A stretch of DNA of 64,000 nt from the NCBI RefSeq assembly GCF_000011365.1, contig NC_004463.1:186001-250000 (forward strand), given 5' to 3'. Below the pieces are notes generated by a model, which did no database searches, was not told where the DNA came from, and saw only the letters and a program-made list of their open reading frames with translations. This document shows positions 1-8,738 of the stretch, one piece after another (the stretch's first letter is position 1; every line of letters starts with the position of its first letter). The DNA comes from Bradyrhizobium diazoefficiens USDA 110 (GTDB lineage Bacteria > Pseudomonadota > Alphaproteobacteria > Rhizobiales > Xanthobacteraceae). Position numbers and translations under genes: made by a program.

Positions 1-249
1 GACGGCACCAAGGCGCAGGAAGCCGCCAACAACATGAAGATCACCGCCCAGGACATGCTCCGCTTCGGGGTGATCGACAGCATTTTGAAGGAGCCGGTCG
101 GCGGCGCCCACCGCGACCCCGCCGCCATGATCGCCACCACGGGCGAGGCCATCGCCAAGGCGTTTGACGAGCTCCGCGGCCTCGACGGCGACGCCATCCG
201 CAAGCAGCGTCGGCAGAAATTCCTCGATATCGGCCGGAAACTGGGCTGA
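1..249 (+). CDS. accA: Acetyl-CoA carboxylase carboxyltransferase subunit alpha, C-terminal end (5' end outside window)
   Basis: The frame is open from base 1 and ends at TGA 247-249, giving the last 82 residues. The segment MKITAQDMLRFGVIDSILKE followed by EPVGGAHRDP is the conserved tail of AccA. This subunit works with AccD to transfer the carboxyl group from carboxybiotin to acetyl-CoA, making malonyl-CoA for fatty acid synthesis in the cytoplasm. The catalytic core lies upstream of the window and cannot be checked. An inverted-repeat element follows the stop. The family call is secure; only the size of the missing part is unknown. Confidence 0.93.
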   Translation, partial: DGTKAQEAANNMKITAQDMLRFGVIDSILKEPVGGAHRDPAAMIATTGEAIAKAFDELRGLDGDAIRKQRRQKFLDIGRKLG

Positions 250-267
250 TTCGGGCGGCCTCGACGT

Positions 268-347
268 CGTCATTCCGGGGCGATGCGAAGCAGCGAACCC
301 GGAATCTCGAGATTCCGGGTCCGCCCTTCGGGCGCCCCGGAATGACG
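268..347. repeat. Palindromic intergenic repeat, family A (copy 1)
   Basis: The outer arms CGTCATTCCGGGGCG and CGCCCCGGAATGACG are inverted complements. The inner part is a perfect 24-bp palindrome, ACCCGGAATCTCGAGATTCC plus GGGT, at 297-320. Related copies lie near 22.5, 34.4 and 35.4 kb in this window. It sits directly behind accA and could fold into a long hairpin in RNA. The rest of the 250-671 gap holds no gene that I can support. Confidence 0.75.
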
Positions 348-671
348 GTTGGAGCCCGGTAACCCCGCATTAACCCTTTTTTTGCCCAAATCGGCGATCT
401 GAGTCCCAATTGGGCCGGAAGGCCCAAGTAAGGCCCAAAGTCGCGTCCATTTAGTCTCTGTTGACCATGCTACTGGGCCAACGGGCTCGTGATCCCCGCT
501 CGGGTTGCGACCACATGACCCAGAGGTTAGAATTTTAATCAATGGCTTCAGGGCATAAGCGCTGGAGCGTGGTTTGAAAAAGCCCGTCACGACGGGTCCG
601 GATCTCCGGTCGGATCATGCTCCAAAGAATTGGGGTTCGCGCTCTCTGCCCGGCACGGTGTGGGGTCCATC

Positions 672-2240
672 TTGATTTCTCGTTCGCTTGCTCGCGCGCT
701 CTTGGCTTCGGTTGCGCTGCTGACGGCCAGTGTCCTGCTGGCCGGCTGCGACACCGACCAGGTTTCGCTCGCGACCAACGCCAAGGCCAACCAGCCGGTG
801 CCGCCAAAGCTTCTCGCCGCGATGGTCGAGAAGGACATGGATCTGCAGTCCCCGATCCTGGTCCGCCTGTTCAAGCAGGAAGCCGAGCTCGAAGTCTGGA
901 AGCAGACCCGCAACGGCCAGTTCGCGCTGCTCAAGACCTATCCGATCTGCCGCTGGTCGGGCGATCTGGGTCCGAAGGTGCGCGAAGGTGACCGCCAGGC
1001 GCCGGAAGGATTCTACTCGATCAATCCGGGCCAGATGAATCCGCAGTCGGCCTATTACCTCTCGTTCAACACGGGCTATCCGAACGCGTTCGACAAGGCT
1101 TTGGGCCGTACCGGCTCGCAGCTGATGGTGCATGGCGATTGTTCTTCGCGCGGCTGTTACGCCATGACGGACGAGCAGATCGCGGAGATCTATTCGCTCG
1201 GCCGCGAGTCCTTCTTCGGCGGCCAGAAGGCGTTCCAGCTGCAGGCCTATCCGTTCAAGATGACGCCGGTGAACATGGCCAAGCACCGGAACAATCCGAA
1301 CATGCCGTTCTGGAAGATGATCAAGGAAGGCTATGATCATTTCGAGGTGACGCGGCAGGAGCCGAAGGTCGATTTCTGCGAGAAGAAGTACGTCTTCGAC
1401 GCGGCGAAGACGCCCGATGCCAAGCGCGATCCGGTGTTCGACGCCTCGGCAAAGTGCCCGGCCTATGTGATCCCCGAGGACATCGCGAGCGCCGTGCGCG
1501 AGAAGGACGCGCGCGACCAGGCCGAGTACGCCAAGCTCGTCGCCAAGGGCACGCCGGTGGCGCGCATGAACACCGGCATCGACGGCGGCATGAACAAGAT
1601 CTTCGCCGCCAAGATTCCGGAAGGCTCGACCGGCCTGTCGGAGGGCGCCGAAGGCACCACGCTGCAGATGCTGGCAATGGCGAAGGCGCCGGGCACGATC
1701 CCCGGCCACGTCAATCCGCCGAAGCCGAATTTCGACGCGGCCGCTCCCTCGCCGCAGGAAGAGCCGGTCGTCGCCGTCAGCGCGCCCGCGACCAGCACCC
1801 GCGTCGCGGCCGCAGCGCCCGCCGAGAAATCCCAAGAGAAATCGCAGGGCGGCGGCTTCTTCTCCAACCTCGGCCGCAAGATGGGCCTCGGCACCGCCGA
1901 CACGACGGCGACCGCTTCGGCTCCGCCGGCGACCGCCTCCGTGGCCCCGGCCACAACGTCCACGACGCCGCCGACGGCAGCGTCCAGGCTGAAGGCCGCA
2001 GTCACCCGGTTCGTGCCGGGACATGACAAGTCCAAGGATGCAGCGAAGGACGCGCCGAAGCCGGCTGTGGCCGCCGCCAAGCCGGCAGAGCCGGTGAAGC
2101 CCGACACGCGCCTCGCCGCAACGCGTCCTGCGCTGAAGCCGTCGGTGTCGGATGGTGCGGGTGACAGCGGCCAGATGGCAGGCGCGGCACCGGTCGTGTC
2201 GTCGAACTCGTTCGACAGCCGGTTTGGGGCGGTGAAGTAA
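672..2240 (+). CDS. YafK-type L,D-transpeptidase family lipoprotein
   Basis: A murein L,D-transpeptidase-like (YkuD-fold) protein of about 522 residues. I see the catalytic signature HGDCSSRGCYAM near residues 154-164, the YafK form of the HG...C motif, with the second Cys as the expected nucleophile. The N terminus has a hydrophobic stretch ending in the lipobox LLAGC, so the mature protein should be a lipid-anchored envelope protein. TTG 672 is preferred because TGGGG lies 6 nt upstream and the lipobox Cys falls at residue 26. GTG 660 and TTG 630 are alternatives. The C-terminal third is Ala/Pro/Lys-rich and low in complexity, unlike the catalytic part. In E. coli the relative YafK (DpaA) cuts the peptidoglycan-Lpp link. 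Whether this protein cross-links or hydrolyses is not decidable here. Confidence 0.85.
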   Translation: MISRSLARALLASVALLTASVLLAGCDTDQVSLATNAKANQPVPPKLLAAMVEKDMDLQSPILVRLFKQEAELEVWKQTRNGQFALLKTYPICRWSGDLGPKVREGDRQAPEGFYSINPGQMNPQSAYYLSFNTGYPNAFDKALGRTGSQLMVHGDCSSRGCYAMTDEQIAEIYSLGRESFFGGQKAFQLQAYPFKMTPVNMAKHRNNPNMPFWKMIKEGYDHFEVTRQEPKVDFCEKKYVFDAAKTPDAKRDPVFDASAKCPAYVIPEDIASAVREKDARDQAEYAKLVAKGTPVARMNTGIDGGMNKIFAAKIPEGSTGLSEGAEGTTLQMLAMAKAPGTIPGHVNPPKPNFDAAAPSPQEEPVVAVSAPATSTRVAAAAPAEKSQEKSQGGGFFSNLGRKMGLGTADTTATASAPPATASVAPATTSTTPPTAASRLKAAVTRFVPGHDKSKDAAKDAPKPAVAAAKPAEPVKPDTRLAATRPALKPSVSDGAGDSGQMAGAAPVVSSNSFDSRFGAVK

Positions 2241-2288
2241 GCGCGCGGCCTCTCCGCGCGTTCTCTCCGGTCTATTCCAGCCTGACGC

Positions 2289-2390
2289 CGTCATTCCCCG
2301 CGAAGGCGGGGAATCCAGCATTCCAGAGGCACCAATTAGCGATCGAGAAGCCGCGGCGTACTGGATGCTCCGCCTTCGCGGGGCATGACA
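2289..2390. repeat. Palindromic intergenic repeat, family B (copy 1)
   Basis: The element begins GTCATTCCCCGCGAAGGCGG and ends CCGCCTTCGCGGGGCATGAC, so its ends are inverted complements. The centre contains GAAGCCGCGGCGTACTGG, and nearly the same core recurs in the element near 12.8 kb. It lies between the L,D-transpeptidase stop and the convergent ABC transporter gene, where it could act as a bidirectional terminator-like hairpin. Confidence 0.7.
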
Positions 2391-2442
2391 GGTGAGGTGG
2401 GACGAGAGTACCGCGCCTCACTCGCAGGTGAGCAGCGCTACC

Positions 2443-3138
2443 TTACGGCGCCAGATACCGCAGCAGTTCCGGATTGCCCCTCACCTCGCCCGCCTCGCCC
2501 TGCAGCGCGACCCTTCCGCGGTCAAGCACGTAGGCGTAGTCGGCGACGCGCAGCGCGAGGTCGAGGTGCTGCTCGACGATGATGACGGCGATCTCTTTCG
2601 CGAGCTCGATCAGGCGCTCGGTGATCTCCTCGATGACGCCGATCCAGACGCCTTCGGTGGGCTCGTCGAGCAGCAGCAGTTTTGGATCCCCTAACATGGC
2701 ACGGCCGATGGCGAGCATCTTGCGCTCGCCGCCGGAGAGCGTGCCGGCGGGCTGGTCGAGGCGCTGGCCGAGCTTCGGGAAGATGCTCAGCACGTGATCG
2801 ACTGCGTCGGCCTTGCTGCTCGCGAGCGAGCCGACCGCGAGATTGTCGCGCACCGACAGGCGCGCGAACACCGAATGCTCCTGCGGGACGTAGCCGATGC
2901 CGGCGCGCACGCGTTCCTGGGTCGCGCGGCGGCTGATGTCGCGGCCGTCGAAGGCAACCTCGCCCTTCCACGCCGGCAGCTCGCCGACGATGGTCTTCAT
3001 CAGCGTGGTCTTGCCGGCGCCGTTGCGCCCGAGCACGGCGACGCCGCCGCGCCAGGGGATGCCGAGGTTGACGTCGAACAGGACCTGGCTGCGGCCATAG
3101 CCGGCGTCGAGATGCTTGATGTCCAAAAATTCAGGCAC
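2443..3138 (-). CDS. ABC transporter ATP-binding protein, LivF/UrtE type
   Basis: ATPase subunit (231 residues) of a branched-chain amino acid/urea/amide-type importer. Visible motifs are Walker A GRNGAGKT (about residues 38-45), the signature LSGGE and Walker B LLLLDEPTEG. The start overlaps the end of the preceding ATPase gene by 8 nt, which indicates translational coupling. It is the last gene of the run amidase, permease, binding protein, permease, ATPase, ATPase on the minus strand. The amidase at the head suggests that the imported substrate is an amide or urea-like compound rather than leucine. That is inference from context; sequence alone does not fix the substrate. Confidence 0.9.
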   Translation of the reverse strand: MPEFLDIKHLDAGYGRSQVLFDVNLGIPWRGGVAVLGRNGAGKTTLMKTIVGELPAWKGEVAFDGRDISRRATQERVRAGIGYVPQEHSVFARLSVRDNLAVGSLASSKADAVDHVLSIFPKLGQRLDQPAGTLSGGERKMLAIGRAMLGDPKLLLLDEPTEGVWIGVIEEITERLIELAKEIAVIIVEQHLDLALRVADYAYVLDRGRVALQGEAGEVRGNPELLRYLAP

Positions 3139-3865
3139 GGCGCAGATAGATCTCCTGGACGGATTTGTTGGCCTGGATCTCGGACACGGTGCCTGACGCC
3201 AGCACCTTGCCCTGGTCGAGCACGGTCAGGCGATCGCAGATGTCGCGGATGAAATCGAGATCGTGCTCGACGATGACGAGCGAGCAATGTTTCTTGATCG
3301 GCTGGAGCAATTCGCCGGTGACGCGGCGCTCCTCGAGGCTCATGCCGCCGGTCGGCTCGTCCAGCAGCAGAAGCTTTGGTTTTCCGGCAAGCGCCATCGC
3401 GATCTCCAGCCATTGCTGCTGGCCGTGCGACAGCGCCGCCGCCGCGTCGAAGGCGCGGTCGGCGAGGCGGAACTGCGTCAGCATGGTCATGACCTGGTCG
3501 TGCAGCGCGCCGCGCGTGCGCGAGAACACGAGGTCGAGCAGCGAGGATTGCGCCTGGAGCGCGAGCAGGATGTTGTCGTACAGCGTCAGCGTCGGCAGCA
3601 CGCTCGTGATCTGGAATTTCAGGCTCATGCCGGCGCGGGCGCGCTCGGTCGGCGTGAACGCGGTGATGTCGGTGTTGACAAAACTCACCTTGCCCTGCGT
3701 CGGCACCTCGGCGCCGGCAATGCACTTCATCAGCGTGCTCTTGCCGGAGCCGTTCGGGCCGATCAGGCCGTGAAACTCGTTCTCGCCGACGGTGAGGGCT
3801 GCGCCGTCGAGCGCGGTGAGCTTGCCGAAGATCTTCTTGATGCCGGCGGCCTCAAGGAGCGGCAT
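3131..3865 (-). CDS. ABC transporter ATP-binding protein, LivG/UrtD type
   Basis: Second ATPase subunit (244 residues) of the same importer. It shows Walker A GPNGSGKST, a modified signature LSHGQQQWLE, Walker B LLLLDEPTGG and the H-loop VEHDLDF. The signature reads LSHGQ rather than LSGGQ, as is usual for UrtD-type members. ATG 3865 is chosen because AAAGGAG stands 6 nt upstream on the minus strand; a longer in-frame start at 3904 has no such site. The gene overlaps the end of the upstream permease by 14 nt and the start of the downstream ATPase by 8 nt, so the three are tightly coupled. Confidence 0.9.
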   Translation of the reverse strand: MPLLEAAGIKKIFGKLTALDGAALTVGENEFHGLIGPNGSGKSTLMKCIAGAEVPTQGKVSFVNTDITAFTPTERARAGMSLKFQITSVLPTLTLYDNILLALQAQSSLLDLVFSRTRGALHDQVMTMLTQFRLADRAFDAAAALSHGQQQWLEIAMALAGKPKLLLLDEPTGGMSLEERRVTGELLQPIKKHCSLVIVEHDLDFIRDICDRLTVLDQGKVLASGTVSEIQANKSVQEIYLRRA

Positions 3866-4937
3866 TGCGCTTCTCCTTTGGGTTCGCACCGAAGCTGCCG
3901 ACACGCTCGCGCTCGCCCAGCACGAAGCTGATCAGGCCGAGCGGCCGGAACAGGATCACGAGCAGCAGCAGCAAGCCCAGGATGATAGGCCAGATGTCAC
4001 GATAATTGTCGGACAGCCAGAAGCTGACGCCTTCGACGATGATCGCGCCGATGACCGCGCCGATCAGCGTGCCGGAGCCGCCGAACAGCACATAGAGCAC
4101 CACCTGTGTCGAGACGACGACGCCGACCATGTTGGGCCAGACGAAACCTTCGTGGAAGGCATAGAGGCTGCCGGCAAGGCCGGCGACGCCGCCGCCGATG
4201 GTGAAGATGATCGCTTTCAGATGCTGCGCCTTGTAGCCGAAGAAGGCGATACGCTGCTCGTTCTCGCGCAGCCCCGCCAGCGCGAGGCCAAACTGCGAGC
4301 GCACCAGGAAGCGGCAGAGCAGGTAGACTACGACGAGGATGCCGAGCACGAGATAGTAGAAGGCGGGCCCTTCCGAGAATTCGTAACCACCGAGCGTCAT
4401 CGGCGCGATCGAGGGAATACCGTTCTGGCCGCCGAGATAGTACCAGCCGCGCGCGAGGCGGTCGGCGGCGTAGGAGCCGGTGAGCGTGCCCAGCGACACG
4501 AAGATCACGCTGGAGGGATGCCGTCCCAGCAGCAGGAAGCCGCCGAGCAGCAGCGCGAAGGTGAGGCCGATGATGGTGCCCGCGGGGAGCACCAGGAAGA
4601 TGTTGGTGATGTCGAGGTCGCGCGCGAGCAGCGCCACGCCATACCCGGCCGAGCCGAAGAACAGGGCCTGGCCAAAGCTCATGATGCCGGCATAGCCCCA
4701 GACCAGATCGAACGACAGGGCGAACAGCGCGAGGATGATCACGCGCGTCGCGAACACCGTGAGATAGTCCTGCAGCACCAGCGGCGCGAGCAGCGCGGCG
4801 ACGAGCACCACGCCCTCCACGATCGGCAGGACTCTTCGTCCCGCCGCGACCTGTCCCGCCGCTTCGCGTTCAGCCATCGCATCGTCCGCTTCGTCGCCGG
4901 CGATGGCTTCCCTTACCACACTCATCGACTTCGGCAT
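3852..4937 (-). CDS. ABC transporter permease, LivM/UrtC type
   Basis: Inner-membrane permease of 361 residues with many hydrophobic spans and the family stretch SFDLVWGYAGIMSFGQALFF, the conserved LivM/UrtC pattern of transmembrane segment 2. The N-terminal 25 residues are acidic and cytoplasmic in appearance. It should form the channel with the LivH-type permease at 6166-7023. It follows the binding protein by 6 nt and overlaps the LivG-type ATPase, so it belongs to one transcript running from the amidase to the LivF-type gene. Confidence 0.9.
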   Translation of the reverse strand: MPKSMSVVREAIAGDEADDAMAEREAAGQVAAGRRVLPIVEGVVLVAALLAPLVLQDYLTVFATRVIILALFALSFDLVWGYAGIMSFGQALFFGSAGYGVALLARDLDITNIFLVLPAGTIIGLTFALLLGGFLLLGRHPSSVIFVSLGTLTGSYAADRLARGWYYLGGQNGIPSIAPMTLGGYEFSEGPAFYYLVLGILVVVYLLCRFLVRSQFGLALAGLRENEQRIAFFGYKAQHLKAIIFTIGGGVAGLAGSLYAFHEGFVWPNMVGVVVSTQVVLYVLFGGSGTLIGAVIGAIIVEGVSFWLSDNYRDIWPIILGLLLLLVILFRPLGLISFVLGERERVGSFGANPKEKRNAAP

Positions 4938-4943
4938 TCCGCC

Positions 4944-6161
4944 TCAGCATTCCTTGGGATCGACGAGCCCGTCGCTGCGTCCGACGATCTCGTAGTTTCC
5001 GCCCTTGGCGACCGCGGTGTACATCTTCATCTTGCAGTGCCGCTTGCCCGGCACCATTTCGGCAGGTCCGCCGGGACCTTCGGCGATCTTGGCGTGGTCG
5101 AGCGCGGCGGCGACCGACTCGCGGTCGAGCTTGCCCGCTTCTTTCACCGCCGCTTCCCACAGCTTGAGGCCGCGATAGGTGCCGGTGGCGGCGCTGCCGG
5201 CGGCGAACAGGAAGTTGCCCGGAAAATCCTTCTCGTAGGCCGCCTGGATTTTTGCGTCGAACGGGTTCTCCTTGGTCAGCACCTTGAAATAGTCGAGACA
5301 GCTCGCGAGGCCCTCGATCTCGCTCGCCTGATTGATGTTGAGCGTGTTCTCGTCATAGTAGACGCAGGCGAGACGGCCGCCGTTCTTGAGGAAGCCCGCT
5401 TCGTAGAGCTGCTTGAAGAACGGGCCGACGCCGGGCGGAATGACGGTGTTGAAGACGACGTCGACCTTGTTGGAGATGATGCGGTTGACGGTCGAGGAGA
5501 AGTCGACCTGGTCGAGTGGATAGTACTCCTCGAACACGACCTCACCGCCGTTGGATTCGATCACCTTGCGGGCATAGACGTTGAGCGTATGCGGCCAGAC
5601 ATAGTTGGCGCTCGGCAGCGCGAATTTCTTGCCGCCGTTCTTGATCAGCCAGGGTATGAACTCGTCGCATTGCTGCGCCGGCGTCGGGCCGGTGCAGAAC
5701 AGATAGGGCGTGCACTCCTTGCCTTCGTAGAGCTGCGGATAGATGTAGAGCGTCTTGCCGCGCGCCACGATCGGGTCCTTGATCGCGTTGCGCATCGAGG
5801 AGGTGATGCCGCCCAGCACCATGTCGACCTTGTCGCGCTGGATCAGCTTGCGCACGTTGCCGACCGCGACGGATTCGTTCGACGCGGTGTCCTCGATATA
5901 GAGCTCGAGCGGACGGCCGAGCATGCCGCCGGCGGCGTTGATCTCCTTGATCACCATTTTTGCGACGTTGGCGTCGGCATTGCCGGCGTACGCAATTGGG
6001 CCCGTTAGATCTGTGGCGATGCCGACCTTGATCGGGGCTTCGGCCGCATTGGCCCAGGGGGCCGGGATTACCCAGCTGCCGACGCCGGTCGCGACCGCGC
6101 CCGACGCAAAGGCGAAATTGGAGAGGAAGCGGCGGCGTGAGAGCTGCGTACGATCGAACAT
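4944..6161 (-). CDS. Tat-exported ABC transporter substrate-binding protein (UrtA/FmdD/AmiC-like)
   Basis: Periplasmic binding protein of about 405 residues for the adjacent importer. The N terminus has a twin-arginine signal with SRRRFLSN, then a hydrophobic stretch and a likely cleavage after WANAAEA. The mature part opens IKVGIATDLTGPIAYAG, the type I (Peripla_BP_5) pattern seen in urea, short-chain amide and branched-chain amino acid receptors. ATG 6161 begins 4 nt before the LivH-type stop and gives a normal Tat signal. The longer in-frame start at 6230 would lie within the permease gene and bury the signal. The residues SNESVAVGN and KVDVVFNTV are typical of UrtA/AmiC-like receptors. 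Confidence 0.9.
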   Translation of the reverse strand: MFDRTQLSRRRFLSNFAFASGAVATGVGSWVIPAPWANAAEAPIKVGIATDLTGPIAYAGNADANVAKMVIKEINAAGGMLGRPLELYIEDTASNESVAVGNVRKLIQRDKVDMVLGGITSSMRNAIKDPIVARGKTLYIYPQLYEGKECTPYLFCTGPTPAQQCDEFIPWLIKNGGKKFALPSANYVWPHTLNVYARKVIESNGGEVVFEEYYPLDQVDFSSTVNRIISNKVDVVFNTVIPPGVGPFFKQLYEAGFLKNGGRLACVYYDENTLNINQASEIEGLASCLDYFKVLTKENPFDAKIQAAYEKDFPGNFLFAAGSAATGTYRGLKLWEAAVKEAGKLDRESVAAALDHAKIAEGPGGPAEMVPGKRHCKMKMYTAVAKGGNYEIVGRSDGLVDPKEC

Positions 6162-6165
6162 ATGA

Positions 6166-7023
6166 CTAAACCCCTTTGCCAGCGATGAGGCCCTGCGGCC
6201 GGAATTTGATGAAGATAATGGCGAGCACAAAGACGAGGACGTCGGCGACGACGGGCGCCATCACCCAGGGCAGCGCGGCACTCAGCGTGCCGATGACGCC
6301 GGCACCCGCCACCGGCCCGATGAAGGAGCCGACGCCGCCGACCATGACCGCGACAAAGCCCTGGATCAGGAAGCGCAGGCCGAGATCGGCGAACAGGCTG
6401 AAGACAGGCACGATCAGCGCGCCGGCAAGGCCGGCGAGCGCCGCGCCGAAGGCAAAGGTGGCGCCATAGATCAGCGGCGTGGAGATGCCGGAGGCGCGCG
6501 CCAGCGAGGGATTTTCCAGCGTGGCGCGGACGCGCAGGCCGAAGCTCGTGCGAGAGAGCAGGAGATAGCAGCCACCCATCACCAGCAGCGTGATGACGAT
6601 GATGGTGAAGCGCCATGCCGAGATGTGCATCGCGCCGATGTCGATCGAGCCGCCGATCGGCTCGGGCACGGTGAGATAGAAGCCGCCGATCAGGCCGCGC
6701 ACGGATTCGCGGATGATCAGGCCGAGCGCATAGGTGCCGAGCATCGCCACGATCGGCGCGGCGTAGAAGCGGCGGATGATCAGCGCCTCCAGCACAAAGC
6801 CGAGCGCGCCGACCACGAAGGGCGCCGCGACCATGCCGGCCCAGATCGGCAGGCCCCCGGCGTAGGCGAGATAGGTGATGTAGGCCCCGAGCAGGACGAA
6901 CTCTCCTTGCGCGAAGTTGAAGATGCCCATCATGCTGGCGATGATCCCGAGCCCCAGCACGATCAGGACGATGATCGCGCCAAAGCTCAGGATCTCGAAC
7001 GCCGCGACGAACGCGTTAGCCAT
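6166..7023 (-). CDS. ABC transporter permease, LivH/UrtB type
   Basis: Permease of 285 residues with alternating hydrophobic segments. It has the family motifs GIFNFAQGEFVLLGAY near the start, GLRVRATLENPSLARASGI in the cytoplasmic loop that contacts the ATPases, and GGVGSFIGPVAGA near the end. It follows the amidase by 36 nt and precedes the binding protein by 4 nt. Placing a receptor between the two permeases is a common layout in UrtA/AmiC-type systems. It pairs with the LivM-type permease to form the transport channel. Confidence 0.9.
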   Translation of the reverse strand: MANAFVAAFEILSFGAIIVLIVLGLGIIASMMGIFNFAQGEFVLLGAYITYLAYAGGLPIWAGMVAAPFVVGALGFVLEALIIRRFYAAPIVAMLGTYALGLIIRESVRGLIGGFYLTVPEPIGGSIDIGAMHISAWRFTIIVITLLVMGGCYLLLSRTSFGLRVRATLENPSLARASGISTPLIYGATFAFGAALAGLAGALIVPVFSLFADLGLRFLIQGFVAVMVGGVGSFIGPVAGAGVIGTLSAALPWVMAPVVADVLVFVLAIIFIKFRPQGLIAGKGV

Positions 7024-7059
7024 TTGGTGCTGTTCCGTCCGTCTGCATCGACGCCTCGC

Positions 7060-8574
7060 TCACATCTTCTTCCAGTCGCCGATCTGCTCGAAGGCGTGCG
7101 CGGCGCGATAGATGGTCGATTCCTCGAACATGCGGCCGACCAGCATCAGGCCGACGGGCAGGCCGTCGACCATGCCGCAGGGCAGCGACATCGCGGGGTG
7201 ATGGGTGATGTCGAACGGCGCGGTGTTGCCGATCATCTCCAGCGCACGGGCGACGTAGTCCTCGCGGCTGGCCGTGGGCTCCGGCAGCTTGGTTGCCTTC
7301 ATCGGCGTCGTCGGCAGCAAAAGCAGATCGTAATCCCCAAACGCCTTGTCGTAGGCGGCGGTCAGCCTGCGGGAGATATTGAGCGCCTTGCCGTAGAAGC
7401 GTGGACCGAAATTGTTGTTGATGTAGGTGCCGAGCATCATGAACAGCTTCGTGGTCTCGGACAGCGAGTCGGCCTGCCGGCGCCAGCCGCGATGAAAATC
7501 CATCAGCGAGGTCGAATAGAGATCGCCGCGGCTGAGGCCGTAGCCGTCGCCGAACATCATGGTCTGGGTCAGGCCTTCGGTGCCGATCGGGGTCCAGATC
7601 GCGCCGCCCAGGAGATGCATCGGGATTGAGACCGTCTCTACGGTGGCGCCAAGATCCTTGAAGCGCTTTGCCGCCTCGCGCACGCTTTCATTCACCGCGG
7701 CTTCTGCGACCGGCTGCTCAAAGCCTTCCTTGAGAATGCCGATCTTCATGCCCTTGACGCCCTGGCCGAGCGCCTTGGTGTATTCCTCGACCTTCGGAGC
7801 CTTGATGCGCGGATCGTAGCCGTCATCGCCGGCGAGCACTTCAAGCAGCAGCGCGTTGTCAGCGACGGTCGCGGTCATCGGACCGGTATGGTCGACATAG
7901 ATCTCGATCGGCATGATCCCGGTGTAAGGCACGAGGCCCCAGGTCGGCTTCATGCCGTAAATGCCGCAGAACGAGGACGGCATGCGGATCGAGCCGCCCT
8001 GATCGCCGCCGATCGCCATGTCGACTTCGCCGAGCGCGACCACGACGCCCGAGCCTGACGACGAGCCACCGGCCGAGTAACCCATCTTGTGCGGATTGTG
8101 CACGGGCCCGAAAGAGCCGGTGTGGCTGCCGCCGGACAGGCAGAAATGCTCGCAATGCACCTTGCCCTTGATCTCGGCACCGGCATCCAGCATGCGCGTG
8201 ACGATGGTGGCGTCGAAATCGGGCACATAGCCTTCCAGCGTCGACGAGCCGTTGGTCATGGGCACGCCGGCCAGCATGATGTTGTCTTTCAGCGCAACGG
8301 TTTTGCCCTTGAGCTTGCCGCCGGCGGCGCCTTTCACAGTCGCCTTGCGATACCAGGCATTGCGCGGGTTCTCTTCGGCCGAGGGCCGATAGCCCGGCGT
8401 GCGCGGATATTTCACCTCCGGCACTTCGTCCGGCATCGCGGCAACGAGATTGTAGGCTTCAATCGAGCCCTGCATCAGGCCGCGGAACGAGGCGACGTCG
8501 TCGTCGGTGAGCGAAAGGCCGCATTGCTCGGCGACACTGCGAAGTTGGGCGGGCGTGGGAAGGACGACTGTCAC
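7060..8574 (-). CDS. Amidase, RhAmidase-like (amidase signature family)
   Basis: Cytoplasmic amidase of 504 residues that hydrolyses amides to carboxylic acid plus ammonia. The Ser-cisSer-Lys triad is visible: Lys96 in VALKDN, cis-Ser near 172 in GGSSSGSG, and nucleophile Ser195 in GGDQGGSIRMP. The GGDQGGSIR form and the extra N-terminal helical segment match the amidases found beside nitrile hydratases in Rhodococcus. No nitrile hydratase gene is present here. The GTG start at 8574 is supported by AAGGAG 8 nt upstream. It is the first gene of the importer operon, so uptake and cleavage of an amide are probably co-expressed. Confidence 0.92.
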   Translation of the reverse strand: MTVVLPTPAQLRSVAEQCGLSLTDDDVASFRGLMQGSIEAYNLVAAMPDEVPEVKYPRTPGYRPSAEENPRNAWYRKATVKGAAGGKLKGKTVALKDNIMLAGVPMTNGSSTLEGYVPDFDATIVTRMLDAGAEIKGKVHCEHFCLSGGSHTGSFGPVHNPHKMGYSAGGSSSGSGVVVALGEVDMAIGGDQGGSIRMPSSFCGIYGMKPTWGLVPYTGIMPIEIYVDHTGPMTATVADNALLLEVLAGDDGYDPRIKAPKVEEYTKALGQGVKGMKIGILKEGFEQPVAEAAVNESVREAAKRFKDLGATVETVSIPMHLLGGAIWTPIGTEGLTQTMMFGDGYGLSRGDLYSTSLMDFHRGWRRQADSLSETTKLFMMLGTYINNNFGPRFYGKALNISRRLTAAYDKAFGDYDLLLLPTTPMKATKLPEPTASREDYVARALEMIGNTAPFDITHHPAMSLPCGMVDGLPVGLMLVGRMFEESTIYRAAHAFEQIGDWKKM

Positions 8575-8666
8575 GGCGCTCTCCTTGAGGTTTCTTGATC
8601 CCTGGCTTTGGATGGAGGCCGCTCGCTCGCGCCTGCACGGCGCGGGCCAGCCGGCTTCGCCTCGAT

Positions 8667-8695
8667 ATTACAGACGGAAATATTTTCCTTTTCAA
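8667..8695 (-). promoter_or_regulatory. Predicted sigma-70 promoter of the amidase/ABC operon with an AT-rich inverted repeat
   Basis: On the minus strand TTGAAA (8690-8695) is followed after exactly 17 nt by TGTAAT (8667-8672). The spacer contains the inverted repeat GGAAA-ATA-TTTCC at 8676-8688. The predicted transcript would have a leader of about 85 nt before the GTG at 8574. The block GAAAATATT also occurs in the control region of the divergent marR gene near 10011, so a shared operator is plausible. Confidence 0.5.
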
Positions 8696-8738
8696 GCATT
8701 ATTTCGAAGCTCGGCCGTGACGGACGAGCGGCCGGATC

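Noticed and set aside
615..2321. Long minus-strand open frame opposite the L,D-transpeptidase
   Set aside because: Arg/His/Leu-rich shadow caused by high GC; the plus strand carries the catalytic motif and lipobox.
3792..6008. 738-codon plus-strand open frame across the permease and binding-protein genes
   Set aside because: It runs opposite three well-supported ABC genes and has shadow composition (Asp, Glu, Arg, His) with no motif.
8574..8666. Nitrile hydratase genes expected beside a RhAmidase-like amidase
   Set aside because: No such genes lie anywhere in the flanking 10 kb; the context is an ABC importer instead.
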